Assembly (NCBI RefSeq): GCF_000092065.1
Contig: NC_009375.1
Span: 62,001-126,000, forward strand
Reading direction: 5' to 3'
DNA from: Ostreococcus lucimarinus CCE9901
Lineage: Eukaryota; Chlorophyta; Mamiellophyceae; Mamiellales; Bathycoccaceae
Length of the DNA stretch: 64,000 bases
Part shown: piece after piece, positions 19,905 to 29,612 of the stretch
Numbering within the stretch: position 1 is the first letter of the stretch
How the letters are laid out: every line of letters starts with the position of its first letter
Position numbers and translations under genes: made by a program
Notes under the pieces: model-generated
Databases searched by the model: none
What the model saw: the letters and a program-made list of their open reading frames with translations, nothing else
Told to the model about the DNA's origin: nothing

Positions 19905-21272
19905 ATGAGCGAGCGCGATTCCCTGATACCGGACGTCGATGACGTCGAGCGCGCGTCGCGTCGCGCGTCCTCGTCCTCGCGCGCCGCGTCGCGCGCCGTC
20001 GCGGGCTCGAGCGCCGAGGGTGTTGGGCGACACGTCGTGTTCAACATGCGCGTCGCGAGCGCGCTGTTCTTCGCGGGAACCACGCTGCTCGCGATGGGCG
20101 CGATCGTGGGACGCTCCGCGGACGCCGCGCGGGCGTCGGCGCTCGGCGAAGGGGCGGGAGGGACGTGCGCGTTGTCGCCGACGGGCGCGGGGGCGAACGC
20201 GGCGGCGAACACGTGCGCGGCGCGATACATGGATGAGCTCGGATTGTGGGACGCGGCGGACGCGGGCGATAACGTCGAGTTCGAGACGAAGGTGTACGAG
20301 TGCATGAACGAACCGACGGGCGCGCCGGTCGTGGTGCCGCAGGATGGGGTGGCGAAACCGTTCGCGACGAAGCCGGGTTCGGCGTACGCGTGGATCTTCG
20401 TGCACATTCCCAAAGCCGCGGGGTCGGTTTTCATCGAGATGTTGAAGCAGAATAAGAACCACGAGACGGTCGTGCTTCACGAGCCCGCGCACCCGGACTT
20501 TCTCGTGAATCCGTGGAGGCCGTTGAATTCGTTGCAGGCGCGGCACGTTCCGACGATGTTGAGGACGTTTAAACAAAACCGCGAGTCGAAATCGGGTACG
20601 TTTTCAAAGGAATTTATGCACGCCGACTACGACGAAGGCAGACGGATGTACTTCACCGGTGCGACGGGCATCGGGATGTGCGGAACGGTCGACGCGCCGT
20701 GCGCGTACATCACGGTCCTTCGCGAGCCGATGTCTCGCCTGTGGAGCGAGTACACGTATTTGTGTCTCGAGGCGAACGAGGGCCACTTGTCGTGGACTGC
20801 GGAAGAGATCGCAGCGGACAATCACCAGGGATGCCCATTGAATCCCTTGGAGTGGTACAACCAGAAGCGCAGCACGGCGGCGCAGCTCACGGGCTTACTC
20901 GGCGCGCGCGGCGGTCACACGCCCTGCGGCGCCGAAGCCGCCAAGGCGAATTTGGCCTCGTCGTGCGTGCGCTACATTTTCCAAGACGACATCGAAAACG
21001 GTATGAAGCGCATTCGAGAAAAGCTACCGGACCTCGCGCATCTCGGCGACGACGGCGGGAACAAGCAGTACATCAGCGGCGCTCTTCTCGAGCATCACAA
21101 CGGCAGCGCCGAAAAGCTCGCCCCCGCGCTCGCCGCGCGTCTCGACGCGTACAAAGCCGACCCCACCATCGTCGCGGGATTGCGCGCGCTCGTCGAGCAC
21201 GACATCAGCGTCTACGAATTCGCCAAGGCCAAGTACGACGAGCACTGGAGCGCCCCGCTCGTCTCTTGCTAG
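19905..21272 (+). CDS. Type II membrane carbohydrate-type sulfotransferase
   Basis: 455 residues. A short cytosolic N-terminus is followed by a single hydrophobic anchor at about 50-70 (VASALFFAGTTLLAMGAIVG). The catalytic domain starts at about 160 with AWIFVHIPKAAGSVFIEML, the 5'-phosphosulfate-binding loop (P-K-A-A-G-S). ITVLREPMSRLWSEYTYL, near 265-280, is the 3'-phosphate-binding motif (R-E-P...S). This is the layout of Golgi Sulfotransfer_2-type enzymes that move sulfate from PAPS to glycans; many picoalgae make sulfated polysaccharides. Several Cys in the lumenal part could form disulfides. The acceptor is unknown. The gene starts about 109 bases after the URB2-like stop codon in the same direction. 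Confidence 0.85.
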   Translation: MSERDSLIPDVDDVERASRRASSSSRAASRAVAGSSAEGVGRHVVFNMRVASALFFAGTTLLAMGAIVGRSADAARASALGEGAGGTCALSPTGAGANAAANTCAARYMDELGLWDAADAGDNVEFETKVYECMNEPTGAPVVVPQDGVAKPFATKPGSAYAWIFVHIPKAAGSVFIEMLKQNKNHETVVLHEPAHPDFLVNPWRPLNSLQARHVPTMLRTFKQNRESKSGTFSKEFMHADYDEGRRMYFTGATGIGMCGTVDAPCAYITVLREPMSRLWSEYTYLCLEANEGHLSWTAEEIAADNHQGCPLNPLEWYNQKRSTAAQLTGLLGARGGHTPCGAEAAKANLASSCVRYIFQDDIENGMKRIREKLPDLAHLGDDGGNKQYISGALLEHHNGSAEKLAPALAARLDAYKADPTIVAGLRALVEHDISVYEFAKAKYDEHWSAPLVSC

Positions 21273-21483
21273 CGCGTCCCGAGCGTCGGCTGGTTACGGC
21301 GCGGCAATCCGGTACCAGCCGGTACGAGCCGGTACGGAGACGACGACGTCGAGACGCGCCCGCTGGTGACGGTGGTAGGCATGGCGTGAATCGCGCGCGC
21401 GCGCTGTAGTCTTACGAAAGCACCATCGTATCGTCGACCATCGATTTTCAGCCTCGTTCCGCGTTTTCGCGCGCGCACGCGCG

Positions 21484-21529
21484 CTCGAGCGCCCGGATTC
21501 GCAAAAATTCACAAAAATTCACAAAAATG
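21484..21529 (+). repeat. Short tandem repeat before the small membrane protein gene
   Basis: ATTC(A/G)CAAAAA-like units are repeated three times directly in front of an ATG at 21527, in the leader of the gene starting at 21556. Upstream, at about 21311-21336, a CCGGTACnAG unit is also repeated three times. Their role is unknown. Confidence 0.6.
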
Positions 21530-21555
21530 TCGAGCGCCGCGTCACACCGTCGCGC

Positions 21556-22275
21556 ATGTCGTCCGCGCGGTCCGCGTCGACCGCGACCGCGTCCGCGCCG
21601 TCGCGCGCCGCCGTCCCCGCGCGCGCGTCCGCGCCGAAACCCGCGCCCGGCGTCACCGTCGACGTCGTGCTCCCCGCCGAGCGCGCGATCTTCACCCTCG
21701 AGCACGTCGACGCCGGCGCGCGCGAGATCTGCGTCGCGCTCGGCCCGTTCCGACGCGCGATCGCGTTCGTCAGAGACGCGCTCGATGGACGCGGCGGCGT
21801 CGTCGCGGCGATCGCGGTGCGAGCGGCGATGGTGGCGGCGATCGCGCGGCCGAACGCGGCGTGCGCGGCGCTGGCGGCGGCGTGCGCGCTGGCGACGCGA
21901 GACGGAAAACGACGCGCGGATCTGCGGCGAGCGCTGATGCGCGGCGAGGGCGGCGGCGAGAATGAGACGGAAGAGACGGCGCCGGTGATGGAGTTCACGG
22001 CGAAAGACGCGACGGTGTTGATGGAACGCGCGGCGAAGGCGGCGGAACGGGCGGCGAGCGTGGCGGAGTGGCGGTCGAGGACGGTGAGCGCGGCGACGAT
22101 GTACGCGGCGATGGCGCTGAGTGGAGTGAGCGCGTTCGTGAGGGCGGATGTGATGATGTGCGCGATCGCGCTGTACGCGACGCGGCCGGCGAGGTTGCGG
22201 GTGATTCCGGATCCGATCAACGCGTGCTGGTCGCGCTTGCCGAGCCTGTGGAAGGATCAGTCGAAGATTCAATGA
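21556..22275 (+). CDS. Small membrane-associated protein; C-terminus resembles MCTP tail
   Basis: 239 residues from the ATG at 21556; the downstream coding frame has good third-position bias. The N-terminus is a Ser/Ala/Pro-rich stretch, followed by VDVVLPAERAIFTLEHVDAG. A middle Ala-rich region (VVAAIAVRAAMVAAIARPNAACAALAAACALA) and a later one (AATMYAAMALSGVSAFVRADVMMCAIALYA) could be membrane-embedded hairpins. The tail RPARLRVIPDPINACWSRLP resembles the R-P-P-R-F-R...NFFRRLPS ending of plant multiple C2 and transmembrane domain proteins, but no C2 domain is present. Function is unknown. An upstream ATG at 21527 in another frame overlaps the start. Confidence 0.6.
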   Translation: MSSARSASTATASAPSRAAVPARASAPKPAPGVTVDVVLPAERAIFTLEHVDAGAREICVALGPFRRAIAFVRDALDGRGGVVAAIAVRAAMVAAIARPNAACAALAAACALATRDGKRRADLRRALMRGEGGGENETEETAPVMEFTAKDATVLMERAAKAAERAASVAEWRSRTVSAATMYAAMALSGVSAFVRADVMMCAIALYATRPARLRVIPDPINACWSRLPSLWKDQSKIQ

Positions 22276-22328
22276 CGCGTTCGTTCGAGTTGTGCGCTAA
22301 TGTAGCATCGTGTGTATTCATAGTCTAC

Positions 22329-25300
22329 CTACGTCGTGGGTTTTTTAATTTTGAACGAAAGTTTGAGCTTCTTCGCGGGCGCGGCGTCCTCCGTCGCGGC
22401 GGGCGCGGCGTCCTCCGTCGCGACGGGCGCCGCAGGCTCCACGGCAAACTGCGTGACGCTCGGATTCTGATCTCTCGCGCGCTTCAGGCCACCCACCGGA
22501 GTACCACCTTGAGGCGTGGCGTCGCCTTCTGATCCCATCATCGTCGCCGTGCGCTCGGAGACGGTCGTCTTGTCGTCTTGTACGTGTTCCGCTTGCTGTT
22601 CGACAAACGCCGCCTCGGCGTCGATTCTACGCTGTTCAGCGTTTTTCAAGTCTACCTCGGCGCGCGCGGCTTGTCGCAAGCGCTCGCGTTCTCGCTTCCG
22701 AGCACGCTTAGCTTCCTTCTCCGCGCGCTTGACTTCATCCTCAGCCGTTGGCGCGGCGTGCGCGGCGTGGACATCGACGCCGACTGGGACTTGATCGCCC
22801 GCGCGCCGAATCGCCTCGGCGATGGATTCTCGAATCTCACTCAGGCTCTCATCTTGCGAAGCGAGCGTGGCGAGGATCGAAAACGCCGCGCTCGCAATTT
22901 CGCTTCCGCCCTTTAGCACGAGATCACGGAGGTCGGCCAATATCGGCTTCGAGACGCCCTTCAAAGAATCCGCCCCGGCGACGGATTGCAAGTACTCGCA
23001 CGCGCTCCACAACATGGCAGCCTTTGTCGCCGCAGACTCTTGCGCCGATCGTTCAAGCATGTACTTGAGCGCTTCGATCTCGCTCTTAGTTTCGACGAAG
23101 CGAAGGTACATCATCGTGTCCGCGGAAGCGAGCACGGTGGATTGTCTACCGAGCGCGAATCCAAGTTTGGCGACGTGTTCGGCGTCGGCGCGGAGCTCTT
23201 TCGAGTCGATCGTCGAAGCGAGTAAGCCTAACGCTCTGATTCCAGCGCACGTCACGCAAAGGTCGTCGCTTGGAAATCTGTCATCACGCCGAATGTAGTA
23301 ATGAATCGTCTGCATGACGGTTTGCAGTTGCTTGCCATCCGCGGGAACGCAGCGGCCGAGCGCGGCGATGCACGTCGCCACGAATCCGTCATCACTCTGC
23401 GGATTGCCCTCGTTGTCGTTATACTTTAGTCGGGCAACGATAGCCTCGAGCGCATCCTGATGGGTGATTCCGTTATCCATGACGTAACCAAGCGCCGTGA
23501 TGACGGCTTCGTCAACGATGACTTTCGCGAGGTCTCTAAAGTCGTTTTGTTTCGGCTTTCCCGTGTTGGCGTCGCACTGAAACTTTTTGTAATGCCGAAT
23601 CAACGCGTTCAATCCGCCCCATTGCGTTTTCTCGCTCGCACTTTTGCCGAGCGCTAGCGCTGCTTCGGCGCGCACGCGACAGAAGGTATCCTCAGAGTTC
23701 AGACACTTATCCAGCACGAGAACTGCGCTCACGGATCCGTTGGCGACGCGGCGACCGAGAAATTCCACGGCGATGGTTTGCGCGACGATGTCTTTTTCTT
23801 TCTCCAGCATCTGCGCCATCATCGACTCTAACCCGACCTGCTTCGCACTTTGTTCTATGTTGCCCATCCACTCGAATTCCGGGTCCACGCGGACGTATCG
23901 TACCGGACAATCCATCGCGGCGATGAGTTCGGGGTCACCTCCAGATTCGATGATTGTCTTCGGGCGACGATCTTTGATTTTCGGTTGCAGAGGAATCTCC
24001 ATCAACTGCCAAGCAGAATGTCCTAGCGATACGACGTGATCGTTCGCATCCGGGCGGTTCTCTTCGCGCATGCGCACGGTGACCGAAGTGCGATGGTTTC
24101 TGGCGACGGCGAGTGCCGCTCTGTCGGCCGCCGCCGCCGCGACGCTCCCTTCGAGTTTGACCGCAAACTCCATGACGTTTTTCCTACGTTTCACAACGTA
24201 TCCAACGCACAGCTTCGGCGTGCCCGCGCCATACACCCAGCGTTCTAAGAAGGAGTTCACCTCACCTTTGCCCAAGTTGACCGTCGCGCGGCAGTGATCG
24301 AAGAGTTGCAGCGTGTGAATCCAACGCGCGTTGCTCGACAGCACCTCCGCGGAGGGACCAGCGCGCGTCCCGCCCTCCTTCTTATTTCTACGAACATGCA
24401 ATCCTGCGAAATATTTCAACACCTTCTGCATGACATCCGGCCCGAGGCGTTTCTCGAGCATGTAAATGATCGTCACCGCCTTGGCTTGCAACCCGCGCTC
24501 GACGCTCGCCGAGAGTGGCTTCGGCGTCCCGCCGGCGGCAAGGTCGGGGCCGGCGTACTGTCCGGCGCGCCAAATGCGCGCCGCACGACTGGCGAGAGGG
24601 GGGAGTGATTCACCGTCGTCCATCCGCGCCGTCAATTGCATGTCGCGCATGCGCCTGAACGACAGTTCGTTCAATCCCGTCAACTTTTTCACATACGCGC
24701 CGGCGAGATACTGCGCCAGTCCTTCCACGACCCAACAGTCCGTGGTATCCGCCGGGACGACGACGCCCCCGAACCACTGTCGCGCGATGGCGGTGGCGAT
24801 ATGCACGCGCGCATCGAGCAAAGCCGTGTTGAGCGTCGGGTCTATCAACCATTTAGCCGAGTGAATGTTCATGCACGCGCCCAAGCTATCGCGCGCTCCC
24901 ACGTACTCGTCCGGCATGAAGACGATATTCAAGCACGAAATAGGGTACGGATGCCCGAGATATTCCTCGTACGCCACGATAGCCTTACTCACACCCGCGG
25001 CCGCGATCTCCAAGCGCTCGGCGTAATCGCCGTCTTTGGGAGCGAACAAAGTCACGCCTTTGATCGGGCTCGACACCGCCTTGAACCTGCCACAAATCAA
25101 TCGCATTTCGTGCGCAAACGTCGGATACATCCCCGTGAAGTGATGTCGCAGCCTAAAGCCGTCTTCGTCTTCATCGATGTCGTTGCACCGCTCGACGCGA
25201 TCCCAATGCGCGGACGTGATGACTTGCAAATCCCTCGGCGCGCTCACCGAGAAATCAAACGTCGTCAGCACGTCCCCTCGCTCGACGCACGGAAACCAAC

Positions 25301-25948
25301 ACGCCGGCCGCCTCGACGCCCCCGGGCACAAAAAGTACGATTCATCCGCCGCGATTCCCATCGCGCTTTCGTCCGTTTCGTACTCGATCTCAATCACGAT
25401 TTCCTTCTCCGTAGTCGCCGACGTCGACTCCCCGTTCGCCGCGCCTCGCGCTCGAGCCTCAATCTTCTCCCCGCTCACCGGCGCGATCACCACCTCCCTC
25501 GAGTGTTCCTCTCCGTCCAAGTTACTCTCAGACTCCAAATACGTCCGCACGTCTTTCGCCAGGCTCAACGCATCGCTCGGCGCCGTCTTCGTCCCGATCG
25601 TCGGTTTACTCGTCTTCGTCTTCGTCGCTCGACACTCCACGCCTGGCGCGCGTCGAATTCCATCCATCACCCGTCAGTCTCCCCGCTCGCGCCTCCTCTC
25701 GTCGCGGCGTCGCATCGCGTCGCATCGCATCGTTTGCATCGTTCGAATCGCTCGTCGTCGTCGTCGTCGTCGTCGCTTCGCCTCGCGCGTCTCGCACCGT
25801 TTATCGCGCACGACGCGATCTTCAACCCCTCGGCGCGAACCCGCGCGCCCGCGAACGCGCCGTCCGCGCCCGCGCACGTCAGCGTCGTCCTGCCGCGAAG
25901 CGCGCGTTTCGTGCGCCTCACGTCGACGTCGATGCGCTGATGCGTCAC
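22329..25948 (-). CDS. TAF2: Transcription initiation factor TFIID subunit 2
   Basis: Two exons, 25948-25798 and 25642-22329, give about 1154 residues. Exon 1 supplies the start of the M1-aminopeptidase-like beta domain (HQRIDVDVRRTKRALRG ... IASCAING). Exon 2 carries CWFPCVERGDVLTTFDFSV, the GAMEN-equivalent DSLGACMNIHSAKWLID, and the catalytic-helix equivalent HIATAIARQWFGG. The zinc-binding HExxH is absent, as in TAF2 and unlike true M1 peptidases. Long HEAT-like helical repeats follow, for example VRAEAALALGKSA. The C-terminal 150 residues are charged with TEDAAPAATED-type repeats. TAF2 is a TFIID core subunit contacting the initiator in the nucleus. Ends converge with the preceding gene at about 54 bases; the start is divergent to the HECT ligase. 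Confidence 0.9.
25643..25797 (-). other. Spliceosomal intron in TAF2 (155 bases)
   Basis: On the reverse strand the donor is GTGCGA (25797 downward), CTGAC is at 25677-25673, and the acceptor AG is at 25644-25643. Phase 1: AAC G joins GC GTG to read N-G-V-E-C. It contains a run of GAC triplets. The exon 1 frame, if unspliced, stops at 25669-25667. Confidence 0.78.
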
Positions 25949-26345
25949 TCTGCGCGCGTCGTTTCGTCGATTCGTCGCGTCAGTCGGCGCGCCCTCGTCG
26001 CGTCATCATCGCGTCGTCGTCGCGCGTCGACGCGCGCGCGCGCGAGAGCGCGTCGGCGTAACGCACCGCGGGAATAACACGCCGCCGTCGTCGACGTCGC
26101 GCGTCGTCGCGCGCGACGCCATGGCGGCGCGCGCGGCCGATGCGTCGGCGAGTGACGATTGCGTCGCGTCATTCCGCCGGCATTCGCGCGCGCGCGCACG
26201 AATCGCGCGCGAATCGCGCGTCGACGCGCGTCGACGCGTCGGTGCGCGTCGCGCGGACGCGCCGACGTCGCGCGGCGCGCGGCGCGTCGCGCGCGGTCGG
26301 CGATTGTGAATCTCGATTGACACAGTTTGGTAAACTCGCGAACGA
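25949..26345. other. 397-base divergent intergenic region, TAF2 / HECT ligase
   Basis: This lies between the two start codons of a head-to-head pair, so it presumably holds both promoters. It is very GC-rich, with CGCG-rich low complexity and short direct repeats of cgcgtcgacg type. I see no tRNA, no conserved coding frame and no clear TATA box. A slightly AT-richer patch lies just before the HECT start, at about 26308-26340. Confidence 0.5.
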
Positions 26346-29300
26346 ATGGCGCCGGTGTTCGACGGATCGACGACGAAAAAGCGACACATCTCGCTCGGAG
26401 GACGGCGAAAGGATGAACCGTCGACGCAGCGGGCGCTGATCGAGAGCGCGCGCGAGGCGCGGGAGCGGAGGGCGGCGCAGAGGGCGACGGCGACGGCGAC
26501 GGCGACGGCGCAGCGGTTTCGACGAGGCGCGCGGGAGGTTAGACGCGCGAAAGCGGCGGTGAGGGAAGCGTACGCGAACGCGAGCGAAGGTGTGATGGTT
26601 GATGACGCGTCGTGCAGGGCTTTGGTGTATTTTGGTGATGGATGGAGAGATTGGGCGGCGTGCGCGGCGGCGTGTGAACGGTTGTACGCGGCGGCGACGA
26701 CGACGACGAGCGTGGCGCCGAGCGAGGCGTTCGTGGAGAGATGGGACGACGCGATGCGGGCGTCGGGCGTGGAGCGCGCGCGATGGGTGATTAGGATGCG
26801 GAAGATGGTGCGGTTGATCGTGGGGTCGCTTCGAGCGACGACGCGCTTGGAGGAGACGACTGGACGCGACGTCGCGGAGACGCACTTAGCGAGCGCTTTG
26901 TTGGCGCTCATGGCGAGAGATGACGCGAGATGGAAAGATACTGGCGTTCAATTGTGCGCGACTCTGTGCTCGAACGATGGTTTGGAAGATGTGCGAGAGA
27001 TTTTGCTCGATATTTTGAGAAATCAAAGTCGCCGCGACGACGTCGTTCGGGCGGCGATGCTTAGGACGTGCGAAAACATCGCGCGGTGTAGCGGTGACGA
27101 CGCGAGTGGTGCGCTCGCGTCGATGCTCGCGACGATACCCGGGGTGTGGGACACGTTCGGGCCGGAGATTCATTCGAGAGATTTGTGGTCGTTCGTCGTC
27201 GACGCGTTCAAGTCTGATCGTCACGTCGACTCGGTGGCTACCGTCGCACTCGAGACGCCGCTGAGCGGCGTCGACGCCGCGCTCGGGAACGTGTTGCAAC
27301 TCACGAAAACGTTCATAGGTACGATGGACTTTTCGCAGTCACAGAATGTCGTCGTCGCGGTGACAAAACTCATGGAGTCGTCTGTTTTGAGCGGCGCGCT
27401 CTTTGCCACAACGCCGAACGCGATGGAGGACGAAGACGATGACGAGGGCGGTGCGGACGACGACGACGACGACGACGATAGCGTCAAGATTGACTTACTC
27501 AATCTTCGCGCCGTGCGCGCGGAGGCGCGTAAAATTCGACGCGTGCCCCCTGACGTGGACATGGAGGCGGTGCGAGCCACGAGGACGTGGATGCAAACGC
27601 GCGAATTCTTCGGCGACAACGCGTGTGTCGCGCGACTCGTCACAACGATCATGCCTGCGAACGACGCGCAGCGATGCTTAGTAGGCATCGAAGGGTTCAC
27701 GCATTTCGCGTGCGCGTGCGACATGGTGCTCAGAGGCGCCGAGCGAGCGTCGTTCACGCGCGTGCTCACGTTTGGCACGGATTGCATCGCTCAACTTTGG
27801 CCCGCCCTCGAGCATTGGAGGCAAACTTCCGGAGGTGGGCAAGAACGCTCGTTCCGCAGAGCCTTGGGCGTTTTCGCAAAGTTGTACAACACCTACACCG
27901 CTATTTCCGACGATGAAGAATTTTATCGTCTGGGAAAACCGCTCGGTCTCGAGGCGACGACGCGTCTCGTCGCATTTTTAAGAGACACGCTCTGGACGTT
28001 GCTGTGGGTTGAACGGGGTCCGGATGGCACACCTTTAAACGCGCTGTCTTTCATCGACGAATATTTCGAGGCGGAGACATGGCACGCGTGTTCTATAGCG
28101 CTCGCGCGCCTGCACGATCGCAACGGGCGTCATCAATTTATGAACCCGCTCGAGTTTCAAGTGCGCGACGCCCAAGTGGACATCCCAACGCTTTTGCAAG
28201 AGGCCCGCGATGCAAAATCGCGCGCGTCGATGCTTTTGTGCGGTGCACCGTGTTTGGTACCGTTCGAAGTGCGCGTGCACAAATTCATGGACGTCCGTCG
28301 TCGCGAGCGTCAAATGGGCGCCGTTGGTTACGCCACGATTCGCGTAAGACGCGGGCACTTGCTCGAAGACGGCATCGCCGGTCTTTCGGATAAGCTCACA
28401 GAGACGCTCGGCGGAATCATTCGCGTGCAGTTCATCAATCAGCAAGGGCTCGAAGAGGCTGGCGTCGACGGCGGCGGTTTATTCAAAGATTTCTTGAACG
28501 ATTTAATTGCGGAAGCGTTCGATCCGAAATTCGGCTTGTTCGTCGAGACGCCCGAGCGCACGCTCTACCCGAATCCAGCGTCTGAGTTGCACGCGGGCGA
28601 GCGACACTTGCAGTACTTTTACTTTCTCGGCGCCATCCTCGGCAAAGCGTGCTACGATGGGATTCTTCTCGACGTTCCACTCGCTGATTTCTTCCTCGCC
28701 TCGCTGAAAGGTCGACACGTCGAGTTTAACGACCTGACGACGCTCGATCCCGAGCTTTATCGCAACTTGGTTTCGCTCAAACGCTACCAAGGCGACGTCG
28801 AGGATTTATGTCTGTACTTTACCGCCATCGATCGAAGTGGCATGGAAGAAACTGTGATCGAGCTCATCCCGAATGGCTCGAGCGTACCGGTGACGAGGGC
28901 TAACGTCCCGCGGTACCTTCATTGCATGTCGATTTATTTGCTTCGAGCGCAAATCTACCGCCAACTTTCGAGCATGAAGGCGGGCTTTAGCATCGCCGTT
29001 CGCAAGCGTTGGCTCGACATGTTCACCCCCGCCGAACTGCGATTACTCATATCAGGTAATCGCACGGGAAGCATGGACATCGATGACATGGCGGCAAACT
29101 GCGAATACTCTGGCGGCTACGAGGCGTCGCATCCGACGATTCGCGCGTTGTGGCGCGTCATGCGTACGATTTCCCCAGACGACCAACGTTTGGTGCTCAA
29201 ATTCATCACCTCGTGCAGCAACACACCACTGCTCGGGTTTTCGCATCTCGAACCCAAACTGTGCGTGCATCGAAGCGGTACCGCGGGCACGGACGCCCCC

Positions 29301-29444
29301 GACGCGACCGCGGACTTGACCAGGCTTCCCACCGCCGCGACGTGCATGAACCTTCTGAAACTACCGCCGTATTCTTCCGACGACGCGTTGCGCGAAAAAT
29401 TAATGTACGCCGTCAAGTCCGGCAGCGGCTTCGATTTATCCTGA
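26346..29444 (+). CDS. HECT-type E3 ubiquitin-protein ligase (UBE3C/UPL6-like)
   Basis: 1032 residues. The N-terminus FDGSTTKKRHISLGGRRKDE followed by Arg/Glu-rich helix matches the start of UBE3B/UBE3C/UPL6-7 ligases (F-x-G ... v-x-L-G-G, then an IQ-like basic helix). A helical middle region holds an acidic Asp run near 27450-27480. The C-terminal 350 residues are a HECT domain: RVQFINQQGLEEAGVDGGGLFKDFL, YFYFLGAILGKACYDGILLDVPLA, ELRLLISGN and finally LPTAATCMNLLKLPPYSS with the catalytic Cys (codon near 29341). HECT ligases form a thioester on that Cys and transfer ubiquitin to substrate; UBE3C-type enzymes work with the proteasome. About 60 bases separate it from the next gene. Confidence 0.93.
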   Translation: MAPVFDGSTTKKRHISLGGRRKDEPSTQRALIESAREARERRAAQRATATATATAQRFRRGAREVRRAKAAVREAYANASEGVMVDDASCRALVYFGDGWRDWAACAAACERLYAAATTTTSVAPSEAFVERWDDAMRASGVERARWVIRMRKMVRLIVGSLRATTRLEETTGRDVAETHLASALLALMARDDARWKDTGVQLCATLCSNDGLEDVREILLDILRNQSRRDDVVRAAMLRTCENIARCSGDDASGALASMLATIPGVWDTFGPEIHSRDLWSFVVDAFKSDRHVDSVATVALETPLSGVDAALGNVLQLTKTFIGTMDFSQSQNVVVAVTKLMESSVLSGALFATTPNAMEDEDDDEGGADDDDDDDDSVKIDLLNLRAVRAEARKIRRVPPDVDMEAVRATRTWMQTREFFGDNACVARLVTTIMPANDAQRCLVGIEGFTHFACACDMVLRGAERASFTRVLTFGTDCIAQLWPALEHWRQTSGGGQERSFRRALGVFAKLYNTYTAISDDEEFYRLGKPLGLEATTRLVAFLRDTLWTLLWVERGPDGTPLNALSFIDEYFEAETWHACSIALARLHDRNGRHQFMNPLEFQVRDAQVDIPTLLQEARDAKSRASMLLCGAPCLVPFEVRVHKFMDVRRRERQMGAVGYATIRVRRGHLLEDGIAGLSDKLTETLGGIIRVQFINQQGLEEAGVDGGGLFKDFLNDLIAEAFDPKFGLFVETPERTLYPNPASELHAGERHLQYFYFLGAILGKACYDGILLDVPLADFFLASLKGRHVEFNDLTTLDPELYRNLVSLKRYQGDVEDLCLYFTAIDRSGMEETVIELIPNGSSVPVTRANVPRYLHCMSIYLLRAQIYRQLSSMKAGFSIAVRKRWLDMFTPAELRLLISGNRTGSMDIDDMAANCEYSGGYEASHPTIRALWRVMRTISPDDQRLVLKFITSCSNTPLLGFSHLEPKLCVHRSGTAGTDAPDATADLTRLPTAATCMNLLKLPPYSSDDALREKLMYAVKSGSGFDLS

Positions 29445-29612
29445 GAAGTTTCTACTAGTGATCACTCCAGCAGAGTTTGTATCGATACGCGCATTCATTC
29501 ATTCATGGCGCGTCCGCGAGCCGACAGCGCGTGTGCTCGCCGCTCGCCGCTCGGCTTCGCGTCGAGCGCGCTCGGATCCAGGCACCGCGTCACTCACCCG
29601 CGCGCGCGGGAC

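Noticed and set aside
22329-25948. Active M1 aminopeptidase
   Set aside because: HExxH and GAMEN are absent at the expected positions and the helical C-terminus matches TAF2.
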